Below are positions 9,781 through 18,579 of a DNA stretch of 64,000 nucleotides, piece by piece. The DNA is taken from NCBI RefSeq assembly GCF_016294135.1, contig NZ_JAEDCO010000001.1, positions 62,001 through 126,000 on the forward strand, given 5' to 3'. The notes under the pieces are model-generated. The model searched no databases. It was given only the letters and a program-made list of their open reading frames with translations, and had not been told where the DNA came from. The position numbers and the translations under genes were made by a program. Numbering within the stretch: the first letter of the stretch is position 1; each line of letters opens with the position of its first letter. The stretch comes from Methanobrevibacter ruminantium. Lineage in GTDB: Archaea; Methanobacteriota; Methanobacteria; Methanobacteriales; Methanobacteriaceae.

Positions 9781-9808
9781 ACTAATTAAAATACTGATTT
9801 TAATTAGT
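9781..9808 (-). terminator. Perfect 12-bp hairpin terminator overlapping the 9800 stop codon
   Basis: Arms ACTAATTAAAAT and ATTTTAATTAGT pair perfectly around the loop ACTG. On the minus strand the stem is followed by TTTTTATTTTTAAT. The stop codon of the upstream gene (9800-9802) is inside the stem, so the last codons of that protein are also terminator sequence. Confidence 0.7.
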
Positions 9809-10621
9809 AAAAGAAGCAGTTTCTGCAATTGATTTTAACAATTCCAAATCGTTACCCGCAATTACAATTACCTGATTGCCATCTGGATTTTCAATGCAAA
9901 TTGCATAGTCTGCATTATCAACATTTGAAATGATATCCTCATCAAATGAAGAATTGACATCCACTGAATCTTCACCATTTGAATCATTGACATTTACACC
10001 ATCAGTTGAAATGGAAACATTATCCCCATTTGGATCTGAAACAGCCAATCCTTTAGTGCTTAATGAAACAGTGCTGTTGTCATCACCAACAATCTGAATT
10101 CCTTCATCTTTAGAAACCTGCACATCAGCATCCCCAGTTGTGACATTCACATTGGAATCATCTGAAAAGATTCCAGTAGCAAAGTTCCATAAATTGTCAA
10201 TACCATTTCCAATGTCAAGATTAAGGAAATCCCAATTATTTGCATCTTTGGTTTCTACAATGAAATACTTGTCATTTTCCTCTACGATAAGATCATCCTT
10301 TTTCAAATCATTAATAACATCTGAAATAATGCTTTGATCCTTAGAATCATCTTTCAAATACACAATGGTGCTTAGATTATTTGCATTGTCCCCATGATTT
10401 GCAAAGACTTCCATGTTCATAGCCATATCTCCAACATTCAAGTTAGTTGTAGCCTCTTCAGCAAAGTCACTGCCTGATGGAATATCTATTGCAAAATTAG
10501 CGCTATCTATACCATTGCTTACCAAATCAACTGCACCAACGCTTGAAACTGCTATTGCAATAACAAAGAGTGCAGATAAAACAGTTGAAATTTTTGAATC
10601 GATTTTCAATTTATCACCCAT
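9800..10621 (-). CDS. Secreted/surface protein, Asp-Asn-Ser-rich, unknown function
   Basis: Predicted exported protein with a classic signal peptide: lysines, then ISTVLSALFVIAIAVSSVGA, cleavage likely after VGA. The mature part is acidic. Its centre carries loosely repeated beta-strand-like units (VSLSTKGLAVSDPNG / VSISTDGVNVNDSNG) and it ends with a folded-looking tail. No lipobox or sortase signal seen. The start is uncertain: ATG at 10648, ATG at 10621, or TTG at 10609, the last with the best-placed GGTGA. It lies 19-60 nt downstream of a DUF4013 gene and is probably co-transcribed with it. A surface or adhesin-like role is only an inference. Confidence 0.6.
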   Translation of the reverse strand: MGDKLKIDSKISTVLSALFVIAIAVSSVGAVDLVSNGIDSANFAIDIPSGSDFAEEATTNLNVGDMAMNMEVFANHGDNANNLSTIVYLKDDSKDQSIISDVINDLKKDDLIVEENDKYFIVETKDANNWDFLNLDIGNGIDNLWNFATGIFSDDSNVNVTTGDADVQVSKDEGIQIVGDDNSTVSLSTKGLAVSDPNGDNVSISTDGVNVNDSNGEDSVDVNSSFDEDIISNVDNADYAICIENPDGNQVIVIAGNDLELLKSIAETASFTN

Positions 10622-10667
10622 TTTACAATTATTAGTTAAATCACCCATAGTTTCTAATTTTCTTATT

Positions 10668-11531
10668 TTAGATAGTTTCTAATTCAGTTTTAGTTGCTTC
10701 TTTGTAAATTGATCCATAAACTCTGCTGATTGCAATGCTGACAAATGGATTGATAAGCAATGAGTTAAGAATCATATTGATTAAAGCCATTACAAATGCT
10801 GAGCCCACAATCATGCTGACAATTCCAGCAATAGCCCCGAATATGAATCCGCAGAATACGGTGATAATCATAACTGCTATAACAGTGAAGAGTAAAATTC
10901 CTATGAATCTTCCCCATCCTAAGTTCTTGATTAAGCCCAAGATTTCCTTAAATCTGAATGCAGCAGCAAATTCATCCTTATCCACCATATTGCATAATGC
11001 CATTACATTCACTAAAGAAACGAATATAGCAAATATGATAGCAAGCAATAATATGATTCCACCAATTGCATTTACAGAAGTGCCTACAGATTCGTTTACA
11101 GTTAACATCAATCCAAGGAAGAAAAGAATCATAGGCAAAATGGAATATGCCAATCCAACAACGAATGCACGAAGCCCTTTCAATAATAATCCTTTAATGT
11201 CACTGAACTCTGGAAGTTCAGATCTTCCTTCTATACCATATTTAATAACATCATAAATGTATCCTGAAGCGAATACCATCAATACAAATGTTACAATCCA
11301 GGACAAGACAATCAAAGCCAAGCTGCTTGGAGGAAGAGCGGATAGTGCTGCTTGAACTGAATCAACCGGAGCTAAGTTCGCTAAAATCCTCATATTGTCA
11401 AAGACCAAATATTCCATTGCCAATGAGACAAGACTTGAAACAAGGAATATGATACCTAAAGTCAAGACCTTTTTTCCATCATTAAAAGGATATTTCAATC
11501 CTTCTTTAACTACATCAGTAATACTAGCCAT
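10668..11531 (-). CDS. DUF4013 family membrane protein
   Basis: Polytopic membrane protein of 287 residues with about six hydrophobic segments. It begins with a cytoplasmic stretch, VVKEGLKYPFNDGKKVLTLG, that is characteristic of DUF4013 proteins, common in Methanobrevibacter. A conserved-looking loop, IKYGIEGRSELPEF, follows the second helix. Function unknown. GGTGATTTT precedes the ATG. It is paralogous to the protein at 11677 and lies directly upstream of the secreted protein, suggesting a shared role at the membrane. Confidence 0.75.
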   Translation of the reverse strand: MASITDVVKEGLKYPFNDGKKVLTLGIIFLVSSLVSLAMEYLVFDNMRILANLAPVDSVQAALSALPPSSLALIVLSWIVTFVLMVFASGYIYDVIKYGIEGRSELPEFSDIKGLLLKGLRAFVVGLAYSILPMILFFLGLMLTVNESVGTSVNAIGGIILLLAIIFAIFVSLVNVMALCNMVDKDEFAAAFRFKEILGLIKNLGWGRFIGILLFTVIAVMIITVFCGFIFGAIAGIVSMIVGSAFVMALINMILNSLLINPFVSIAISRVYGSIYKEATKTELETI

Positions 11532-11580
11532 AAAATCACCAATAAAGAAAATAATAAAATATAATTAATAATAATTAATT

Positions 11581-11658
11581 TTAATTCTTAATGTTAATTC
11601 TTAATGTAAATTCTTAATGTAAATTCTTAATGTTTATTCTTAATGTTTATTCTTAATT
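11581..11658. repeat. Six tandem copies of a 13-bp repeat
   Basis: Six consecutive 13-bp units of the form TNAATTCTTAATG (first three bases TTA, TTA, TAA, TAA, TTT, TTT) between the two DUF4013 genes. The pairwise grouping of variants suggests stepwise duplication by slippage. The array lies in the promoter/leader space of the DUF4013 gene at 10668 and just after the stop of the one at 11677, so copy-number change could alter expression. Confidence 0.8.
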
Positions 11659-11676
11659 TTAATGATTTTTAATTAT

Positions 11677-12411
11677 CTAATTGAGATTGTATAACAATCC
11701 GCTTACTCTTGATTGCATTATCATGGTGTAAGGACCTACAATAAACAACATTACGAAGTAAGCTATAAAGAATCCTGCAACAAATATTCCACCAGCTGCC
11801 ATATCAAATCCTAAAGTTCCGGTAAATATCCCGAAGAATCCGAATACGAATAAGATCAAGAGGAAAACAACTGCATAAATTGCTACACAAATAATGATTA
11901 AACCAATGTAAGCTCCTAAGCTTCTTGTAACTCCAACAGATTTGATGATTTCAATTATTTCCTTATAATCAAACGCTTTAGATAAGGAATCGCCATTATT
12001 TGCCATATGTGCCACTCCAAACATGCTCATAATGTAAGCGAATAAGATTAGCACAACAGTGATAACAGACCCTATTGCCATTAATGCAGATTCACCATAT
12101 CCTCCGATTGAGCTGGATACTGCTGCAAACAAGATGAATACTATAAATGGAACTATCAAGTAAATCAGATAGACCAGAACCACCTTTATACCGTCTACAA
12201 ACATGTCAATGATGTTATCAAATGCAGGCAATGGATCATTTCCATTGATCATACCTTCTACAGAGATTTTAGTAACTCTGTATGAATAACCGTAAATCAA
12301 GAACATTGGAAGCAAAAGGAAACTTAAGAAGTATGTTACTCCCAATACCAATAAAGTCTTTAAGTCTTTAGCAGAATATTCTAAAGAATCCTTATAAATA
12401 TCTAATATCAT
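11677..12411 (-). CDS. DUF4013 family membrane protein
   Basis: Membrane protein of 244 residues with about five or six hydrophobic segments, opening with DIYKDSLEYSAKDLKTLLVLG. The loop EGMINGNDPLPAFDNIIDMFVDG corresponds to the conserved DUF4013 loop in the neighbour at 10668. Function unknown. AAAGGGG precedes the ATG by about 8 nt. Same strand and order as the second DUF4013 gene, the secreted protein and the XRE regulator, so the four may form one functional unit. Confidence 0.72.
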   Translation of the reverse strand: MILDIYKDSLEYSAKDLKTLLVLGVTYFLSFLLLPMFLIYGYSYRVTKISVEGMINGNDPLPAFDNIIDMFVDGIKVVLVYLIYLIVPFIVFILFAAVSSSIGGYGESALMAIGSVITVVLILFAYIMSMFGVAHMANNGDSLSKAFDYKEIIEIIKSVGVTRSLGAYIGLIIICVAIYAVVFLLILFVFGFFGIFTGTLGFDMAAGGIFVAGFFIAYFVMLFIVGPYTMIMQSRVSGLLYNLN

Positions 12412-12477
12412 CTTTTTAACCCCTTTAACAAGTAATAATAAAAAAATTTAAATCAAAGCTTTCAAACTTTGAAACGT

Positions 12478-12720
12478 TTAATTTTTAAAGTCGTCATCAC
12501 TAAATTTAAAAACATCCTCTATGCTCAAATAGGAATCCCTATCTTCACCATAAGTGGCTTCATTCAAGATTCTTGTTATTTTATATGCTAAAAGCAAAGA
12601 GGGATTATACCGTCCGTTTTCCAAGGCATTGATTGTTTGACGAGTTACGCCAACAGATTCCGCTAAATCCTGTTGACTTAACTTAATCTCCTGCCTCAAA
12701 TATCTTATAATTGTTTTCAT
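12478..12720 (-). CDS. Small XRE/Cro-type transcriptional regulator
   Basis: DNA-binding protein of about 80 residues, nearly all helix-turn-helix: LSQQDLAESVGVTRQTINALENGRYNPSLLLAYKI (quoted in part) spans about residues 15-48. This short form resembles the YgzD/YozG-like regulators. Start chosen at the ATG at 12720, where GTGAT lies upstream; the open frame extends 19 codons further but without a ribosome-binding site. Two identical palindromes between its TATA box and start suggest autoregulation. It lies 66 bp upstream of a DUF4013 gene in the same direction. Confidence 0.85.
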   Translation of the reverse strand: MKTIIRYLRQEIKLSQQDLAESVGVTRQTINALENGRYNPSLLLAYKITRILNEATYGEDRDSYLSIEDVFKFSDDDFKN

Positions 12721-12772
12721 ATGATCACTTAAACAATATCTGATTAATATAGAAACATAAACATGTAACAAA

Positions 12773-12858
12773 TACATTCCAAATGTAATAAATAAATTCC
12801 AAATGTAAAAATTATTTTACATTCCTATATGTAAAAATTATTTTACATCATATATAAA
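12773..12858 (-). promoter_or_regulatory. XRE regulator promoter with tandem ATGTAA operators
   Basis: Two identical 20-bp palindromes, arms ATGTAAAA/TTTTACAT around ATTA, lie at 12803-12822 and 12829-12848, 26 bp apart. A third site, TACATT-CCA-AATGTA, lies at 12773-12787. The minus-strand TATA box TTTATATA is at 12851-12858, so the operators occupy the initiation region. This geometry is what an autorepressing HTH dimer would need. Confidence 0.65.
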
Positions 12859-12979
12859 TGTTTCTATGAAAATAGTCAAAAATTGGAAGAGGGTTTACGA
12901 AACAAACAACAGAAGAAAGAAAAAGATAAAAAGATAAAAAAAGTATATGAATTAATGCAAAAACATGTGAAAAAACAAT

Positions 12980-13780
12980 CTAAGCCCTTAATCGCTTCAT
13001 CTCTTCAACGATGTAAACTAATATTAAAAGTCCTGAAACTATAGAAAGCAACAATGTGATAGGTGCAACCGGCATTTGGAATAGGAAAGCGTCTGCATTG
13101 CCAACTTCAAGAAGTACAGCCACCAGATTATTTAAGAAGTGGATTGACATTGTCATAAGGATATTGTCTGTTTTTAAATAGATTATGCACATGCAGATTC
13201 CAAAGAGAAATGCACTGGTTATTCCACCGAATTCATGTCCAATAGCAAAGAGGGCTGAAGATATGATCATAGCAGCTATTATGCCAGTTCTTATTTTGAG
13301 TCTGTTGAATAAAACTCCCCTAAAGAACAATTCTTCAATAATAGGTGCAAGTATGACTGAAGAAATCACATCAAGAATGAAGGATATTGGATCAAAAGGT
13401 GTTGGAGTGAAATCCAACAAGGGCTCCATATCAGGATATACTGAACCGTAAAGTATGTCAAAATTTGCAAAGAATGCCACTATCAGGAATACAAATAAAA
13501 GATTTATTAGGAATATATAGAATATCTCTCTACGATTATCCCTTTCAAAAAGCTTTGAAAAGTCATCACTTAAGCCATGAGTGCCTCTTAAGGCCCAAAT
13601 GAAGAACAAGAGAACAAAAATGAAAAGAGGCATGATCATTAAATTATCATTTTTCCCTAATGAAGGAAATATTCCAATTAGAACTACATTTAAGATAAAT
13701 CCTATTGCAATAGCTAAAACTGCCTCCCTTAACCTGATTGTTCTAAGCCTTACATTAAAGTCAGTAACATTAAAGTCCAT
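12980..13780 (-). CDS. CPBP family intramembrane glutamic protease (paralogue A)
   Basis: Polytopic membrane protein of about 266 residues. Active-site motifs: EELFFRGVLFNRL near residue 150, GHEFGG near 185, and HFLNN near 220. It opens with a cytoplasmic segment MDFNVTDFNVRLRTIRL that is nearly identical in the neighbouring paralogue at 13876. Start chosen at the ATG at 13780, with GGTG upstream; a GTG nine bases earlier lies within that site. Probably arose by tandem duplication. Substrate unknown; CPBP proteins elsewhere process prenylated proteins or peptides or confer peptide-toxin immunity. Confidence 0.83.
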   Translation of the reverse strand: MDFNVTDFNVRLRTIRLREAVLAIAIGFILNVVLIGIFPSLGKNDNLMIMPLFIFVLLFFIWALRGTHGLSDDFSKLFERDNRREIFYIFLINLLFVFLIVAFFANFDILYGSVYPDMEPLLDFTPTPFDPISFILDVISSVILAPIIEELFFRGVLFNRLKIRTGIIAAMIISSALFAIGHEFGGITSAFLFGICMCIIYLKTDNILMTMSIHFLNNLVAVLLEVGNADAFLFQMPVAPITLLLSIVSGLLILVYIVEEMKRLRA

Positions 13781-13875
13781 TTTATGCACCTAAGATCTAA
13801 AAATCATTTTGAATAAGTGTTTTAATATTACATACTACCCTTAATAAACTTTTTCCATTAATTTTAAATATGCTC

Positions 13876-14682
13876 TTATTTCATCTTATAAGTGAAATAA
13901 ATAATATAAACTGGAATAAATATCAATGATGAAATAAGGAGCAAACCCATTAATGAACTGAATTCTCCACCTAAAATCAAATATTGCAATGGAGTGTACA
14001 CAAGGAGATATGATAAAAGATTATATGCAGAATGCACAACCATATTCAACAGCAAATTGTCTGTTCTTGAATACAAAATGCATAGAGTCATTCCCATTAT
14101 GCAAGTATAGATAACATGTGAAATATGATCAGGGTAATTCAAATGACACAATCCAAAAATGACTGAAGAAACAACTAAACCAAAGACAAACCCTTTCCTG
14201 ATTTTCAGTCTATTGAATAAAACTCCCCTAAAGAACAGCTCTTCAGAAATTGGTGCAATGATAATTGCTGAAAACATCTCAAAAATGAAAATCAATGGAT
14301 CAGTTGTTCCAGTAACCACATCCAATAAAGGCAGGGAAATTGAATTGACCATATTTAAAAGGGAATCCAAAGGGAAGAACATGGTTTGAATGAAAATTGC
14401 CACAAACATGTTTGAAACGGCTAAAATCAAAACCCTTAGAATGCTACTGGCTTTAAACAAGTCATTAACATTCTTATTGAATCCTGTTGTACCATATGTG
14501 GCAATCAAAAAGAATACCATCATAAAGCAGAAGAAAAGGACATATTCCAATTCTGCAGAAGAAATATTAAAATATCCCTCAACAAATCCGGTCAAGAAAA
14601 AAGAAATGACTACTGCAATGATTATTTCCCAAAGTTTAATTGTTCGCAGTCTTACATTGAAATCTTTAACACTAAAATCCAT
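13876..14682 (-). CDS. CPBP family intramembrane glutamic protease (paralogue B)
   Basis: About 268 residues, polytopic. EELFFRGVLFNRLKIRKGF is shared almost word for word with the neighbour at 12980; the second histidine region is diverged (GLCHLNYPDH and HSAYN rather than GHEFGG and HFLNN). The N-terminal segment MDFSVKDFNVRLRTIKL is conserved between the two. Start chosen at the ATG at 14682, with GGTGAT 4 nt upstream. A hairpin TTATTTCA/TGAAATAA at 13876-13900 contains the stop codon but lacks a T-tract. 96 bp separate it from paralogue A. Confidence 0.83.
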   Translation of the reverse strand: MDFSVKDFNVRLRTIKLWEIIIAVVISFFLTGFVEGYFNISSAELEYVLFFCFMMVFFLIATYGTTGFNKNVNDLFKASSILRVLILAVSNMFVAIFIQTMFFPLDSLLNMVNSISLPLLDVVTGTTDPLIFIFEMFSAIIIAPISEELFFRGVLFNRLKIRKGFVFGLVVSSVIFGLCHLNYPDHISHVIYTCIMGMTLCILYSRTDNLLLNMVVHSAYNLLSYLLVYTPLQYLILGGEFSSLMGLLLISSLIFIPVYIIYFTYKMK

Positions 14683-14974
14683 ACATATCACCCTATAAAG
14701 AAATAATAGTTAATAATTATTTTAGAAAATTAACTTTTAAATTATTAATCGTTAATATTAATTCTCTAAATAATAATTTATTATGGTTATTAATAAATCT
14801 TTATAAATTAATTGAAAAAATCATATGAAAATCAATAAAATATATTTAATCAAAAATTCAAAAATAGATATGTATTTTAAAAAAAAATATAATATAATAT
14901 TTAATTTAAAAATTATATTTAATTTAAAAAAATTACATCTAATCAAAATTATCTACAATTAAAGGAGAGTTTAA

Positions 14975-16324
14975 ATGGCAATACATCCAATAGAATTTAG
15001 ATATGGAACTCCAGAAATGAAAAGAATCTGGGAACAAGAAAACAAGCAGCAAAGAATGTTAGATATTGAATCTGCATTGGCTCAAGCTGAAGGAGAGCTT
15101 GGTATCATACCAAAGGAATTTGCAGATGAAATCAAGGCAAAAGCAAATACCAAATTTGTTACCGTAGAACGTGTAAGTGAAATTGAAGCAGAAACCAAAC
15201 ACGATATCGCTTCCCTTTCAAAAGGATTAAGTGAAGTATGCGAAGGAGAAGCAGGAGAATATGTTCATTTTGGAGCAACCTCCAATGATATTGTAGACAG
15301 TTCAAACTCATTGCTTTTAAAGGATTCAATTGAAGTATTGGAAGAGAAAATCGAAAGATTAACTAAAATTATTCTTAAATTAGCTGAAGAGAACAAGATG
15401 AAAGTCTGCATTGGCCGTACCCATGGTCAACATGCACTTCCAACCACTTATGGTATGAAATTTGCAATCTGGGCAGATGAATTGCACAGGCAATACGACA
15501 GATTATTGCATGCAAAGGAAAATGTCTGTCTTGGTATGATGGACGGTGCTGTAGGAACCACCGCTGCACTTGGAACCCAAGGTTGGGAAGTTCATAAGAA
15601 AGTATCTGAAATTCTTGGACTCAAACCTGCTCCAATCACTAACCAAGTATTGCAAAGGGACAATCATGTTGAATTCGTAGCAACCCTTGCTAACATTGCA
15701 ACTACCTTAAGCAAAATAGCTCTTGAGGTTAGAAACTTGCAAAGAACTGAAATTCAAGAGTTAGGAGAATTCTTCGACCCTGAAAAGCAAGTTGGAAGTA
15801 GTACCATGCCGCATAAGATGAACCCAATTACTGCAGAACGTATTTGTGGTGTTGCAAGAATCGTGAAATCATATGTAAATGCAGCAATGGAAAACAACCC
15901 ACTCTGGCACGAAAGGGACTTGACTAACTCTTCCTGTGAAAGAATCATGTTCCCTGAAGCTTGTATTCTAACTGATTACATTCTCAACTTAACAATCAAG
16001 TTAATGAACAATCTCATCTTCTATGATGAAAACATTGAAAGAAACCTCAATTTCACAAATGGATTGATCATGGCAGAAAGATTGATGGCAGAACTTACCA
16101 GAGCAGGAATGGGTAAGCAAACCGCTTATGGAGTAGCAAGAAAGAACGCCATCAAAGCAAACAAGGAAAAATTGCTACTTGCAGACCTAATCCTTGAAGA
16201 TCCTGATGCAAGCCAATTCTTAACAAAAGAAGATGTTGAAAGAATCATGGATCCTCATACCTACATTGGTTCTGCACCAATAATCGTTGATGAGATTATA
16301 GAATCATCTAAAGACTGGTTTTAA
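14975..16324 (+). CDS. purB: Adenylosuccinate lyase
   Basis: Catalyses two steps: SAICAR to AICAR in purine synthesis and adenylosuccinate to AMP. The protein has 449 residues, full length, of the fumarase/aspartase superfamily. The signature GSSTMPHKMNP lies near residues 270-280, with the catalytic serine loop; TRHGQH-type GRTHGQHALPTT lies near 147-158. AAAGGAGAG precedes the ATG by about 6 nt. It stands alone, with a 283-bp AT-rich upstream region and its own terminator that overlaps the stop codon. Confidence 0.96.
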   Translation: MAIHPIEFRYGTPEMKRIWEQENKQQRMLDIESALAQAEGELGIIPKEFADEIKAKANTKFVTVERVSEIEAETKHDIASLSKGLSEVCEGEAGEYVHFGATSNDIVDSSNSLLLKDSIEVLEEKIERLTKIILKLAEENKMKVCIGRTHGQHALPTTYGMKFAIWADELHRQYDRLLHAKENVCLGMMDGAVGTTAALGTQGWEVHKKVSEILGLKPAPITNQVLQRDNHVEFVATLANIATTLSKIALEVRNLQRTEIQELGEFFDPEKQVGSSTMPHKMNPITAERICGVARIVKSYVNAAMENNPLWHERDLTNSSCERIMFPEACILTDYILNLTIKLMNNLIFYDENIERNLNFTNGLIMAERLMAELTRAGMGKQTAYGVARKNAIKANKEKLLLADLILEDPDASQFLTKEDVERIMDPHTYIGSAPIIVDEIIESSKDWF

Positions 16325-16345
16325 TTAACCAGTTACTTTTTTTCT
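16314..16345 (+). terminator. purB terminator with stop codon in the loop
   Basis: Stem ACTGGTT/AACCAGT (7 bp, 16314-16333) around the loop TTAATT, followed by TACTTTTTTT. The purB stop TAA (16322-16324) lies in the loop and the stem encodes the last codons (Asp-Trp-Phe). Confidence 0.75.
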
Positions 16346-16486
16346 TTTTTAATTTTACAATTTTACTTATTTTTTTCTATTTTTCTATTTTTCTAGTTCC
16401 TATTTTTTACTATTTCTAAATATTTTATTTTAAAAAAAATATTCTTTTAATTAACTATTTTTATAAGTAAATCTAAACTATTAAAT

Positions 16487-16960
16487 ATGTTTAGAGAAAT
16501 GAGAAGAAAGAAACAGGCATTAAGTGAAGAGGAATGCATAGAAATTTTAATTAACGAACCTCGTGGTGTCTTAGCAGTGCTTGGAGATGACGATTATCCT
16601 TATGCTGTACCATTAAGTCATGTTTATGTAGATGGAAAGATATACTTCCATGGAACTATAAAGGAAAGCCATAAAAGAGATGCAATCGAAAAGCATGATA
16701 AGGTATCCTATTGCGTGATGAATAAAGGCATAAAAGCAGAGGATGACTGGTGGTACACATTCAAAAGCGTGATTGTCTTTGGAAAAATGAGAACAATCAA
16801 GGACAAAGATACAAAAATAGAAAAATTGACTCATTTAGGAAACAAGTTCTTCCCAAGTGAAGAAGAGACCAAGTCAGAAATAGACAAGCTTTTGGATGTT
16901 ACAGAACTTTATGAAATCACAATAGAGCATATGAGTGGAAAGATAGTTGAAGAAAAATAA
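16487..16960 (+). CDS. Pyridoxamine 5'-phosphate oxidase-like flavin-binding protein
   Basis: A 157-residue split-barrel FMN-binding protein of the PNPOx-like family (NimA-like group): GVLAVLGDDDYPYAVPLSHVYVDGKIYFHG (in part) around residues 25-55, with SHKRDAI and YCVMN strands after. Such proteins bind FMN, F420 or haem; the exact reaction is not predictable here. A TATA-like TTTTTATA (about 16457-16464) lies only 23 nt before the ATG and there is no ribosome-binding site, so the mRNA is probably leaderless. It converges on the ThiF-like gene with a 5-bp gap. Confidence 0.75.
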   Translation: MFREMRRKKQALSEEECIEILINEPRGVLAVLGDDDYPYAVPLSHVYVDGKIYFHGTIKESHKRDAIEKHDKVSYCVMNKGIKAEDDWWYTFKSVIVFGKMRTIKDKDTKIEKLTHLGNKFFPSEEETKSEIDKLLDVTELYEITIEHMSGKIVEEK

Positions 16961-16965
16961 TTAAA

Positions 16966-17679
16966 TCATCTGATGGCAATATCCTTTATTACCTCACCAG
17001 CAATCATTAATCCTGCTACAGGGGGCATAAAGGAAACACTGCCCTTGACTTTATGCTTCTTTTCATTTTGATTTATTTCACAATCATTTGTGTTTATAGG
17101 ATGTTCCTTTGAATACAATACCTTTAACTTCTTTATATTTCTCTTTTTCAAATCTTTTTTCATTATTCTAGCAAGCGGACAATAGGAAGTCTTGTAAATG
17201 TCATCTATTTCAAAACTTGTAGGATCCAACTTGTTTCCAGTTCCCATACAGGACATGAGTGGAACATCAATTTCATTGGATTTGCATATGATTGCAATCT
17301 TTGCCATTATAGTGTCAACACAGTCAACGACATATGACAAATCCTCTGTAATGACATCAGATTCGCTATCAGCCAAGTAGAACTCATTATAAATTTCAAC
17401 ATTGGCTTCAGGATTGATATCCAAGATTCTCTCTTTCATGACATCAACCTTGTTTCTGCCGATTGTTTTTGTTGTAGCTATTATCTGCCTGTTGATATTG
17501 CTCTCATCAACCTTATCGAAATCCACCAGAACAAAATTGCCTACTCCGCTTCTTGCAAGTCCTTCACAAACGAAGGAACCGACACCACCAAGGCCAAAAA
17601 CAGCTACCTTGGCATTCTTTAGTTTTTCCATCCCTTCCTTTCCAATTAACATTTCTGTTCTTAAAAACTTCTCATCCAT
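16966..17679 (-). CDS. ThiF/MoeB/TcdA-family adenylyltransferase
   Basis: E1-like ATP-dependent enzyme of 237 residues. GLGGVGSFVCEGLARSGVG near residues 29-47 is the nucleotide-binding loop; DVDESNINRQI-type sequence (VDESNINRQI) follows. The C-terminal half, with CPLARIMKKDLKKR and PVAGLMIAGEVIKDI, best fits the TcdA/CsdL group, which cyclises N6-threonylcarbamoyladenosine in tRNA. Typical TcdA proteins are a little longer, so a different acceptor is possible. GGTGA lies 6 nt before the ATG at 17679. Confidence 0.8.
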   Translation of the reverse strand: MDEKFLRTEMLIGKEGMEKLKNAKVAVFGLGGVGSFVCEGLARSGVGNFVLVDFDKVDESNINRQIIATTKTIGRNKVDVMKERILDINPEANVEIYNEFYLADSESDVITEDLSYVVDCVDTIMAKIAIICKSNEIDVPLMSCMGTGNKLDPTSFEIDDIYKTSYCPLARIMKKDLKKRNIKKLKVLYSKEHPINTNDCEINQNEKKHKVKGSVSFMPPVAGLMIAGEVIKDIAIR

Positions 17680-17803
17680 CCAGGTTCACCAAAAATTTAA
17701 ATTAATTTAATTGATTATATAATAATTGAGGTTAAAAGAATAAAAACTTAATGCAATAATTTTCTAATCAACAGAAAAAATAATCTCTTATGTGAGGAAT
17801 TTA

Positions 17804-18556
17804 ATGATCATCGATACACATTGCCATATTTACAATAGTGAAATGGAAAATGCAGAGGAAATAATAAAAGAGGCTCAAAAGAACAATATTATCTTAATAT
17901 TGAATGGCACTGACCTTGAAAGCAATGAAGAAGCATTGAAATTGTCAGAAGATTATGAGAATGTCTATGCCGCTTTAGGATACTTTTACACTCTTGCAGA
18001 TGAAATCACAGATGAAGACATTGCGATATTGGATAATCAACTAGAAAAGGATAAGGTCATCGCTGTAGGGGAAATAGGCCTTGATTATTACAAAGGAAAA
18101 GAAAATAAGGATAAGCAAATTGAACTCTTTGAAAAAATGCTTAACTTGGCCGAAAAACATGAACTTCCTATAATTGTCCATTCCAGAAAGGCAATGCAAG
18201 ATACATATGACATCTTGAAAAAGCACAATGTAGTAGGATCCATGCATTCCTATCAAGGTTCCTGTGAAATGGCTGTGGAATTCATCAAATTAGGTTTCTA
18301 TATAGGAGTTGGCGGAACAGTCACTTATAAAAACAACAAGAAAGCAAGAAAAATGCTGAATAAGATAGGCATTGGCCATGTGCTTCTTGAAACAGATTCA
18401 CCATATTTACCTCCAGAAGAAAAAAGAGGGGAAATGAATACACCACTGAACATAAAATACGTCATTAAAAAAATAGCTGAAGAATTGGATATTGAAGAGT
18501 CTGAAGTTATTGAAATAACTGCAGAAAATGCAAAAAAGCTATTTGAAATCACCTGA
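17804..18556 (+). CDS. TatD family metal-dependent hydrolase
   Basis: A 250-residue TIM-barrel hydrolase; TatD proteins act as DNases (3'-5' exonuclease) in studied cases. Metal-binding residues are visible: DTHCHIY at the start, GEIGLDYY near residue 90, HSRKA near 127, and ETDSPYLPPEEKRGEMN near 200-215. Start chosen at the ATG at 17804, with GTGAGG upstream; the longer GTG frame begins at 17792, within that site. Confidence 0.88.
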   Translation: MIIDTHCHIYNSEMENAEEIIKEAQKNNIILILNGTDLESNEEALKLSEDYENVYAALGYFYTLADEITDEDIAILDNQLEKDKVIAVGEIGLDYYKGKENKDKQIELFEKMLNLAEKHELPIIVHSRKAMQDTYDILKKHNVVGSMHSYQGSCEMAVEFIKLGFYIGVGGTVTYKNNKKARKMLNKIGIGHVLLETDSPYLPPEEKRGEMNTPLNIKYVIKKIAEELDIEESEVIEITAENAKKLFEIT

Positions 18557-18579
18557 TCCATAATCTTTTTTAAAATTAT

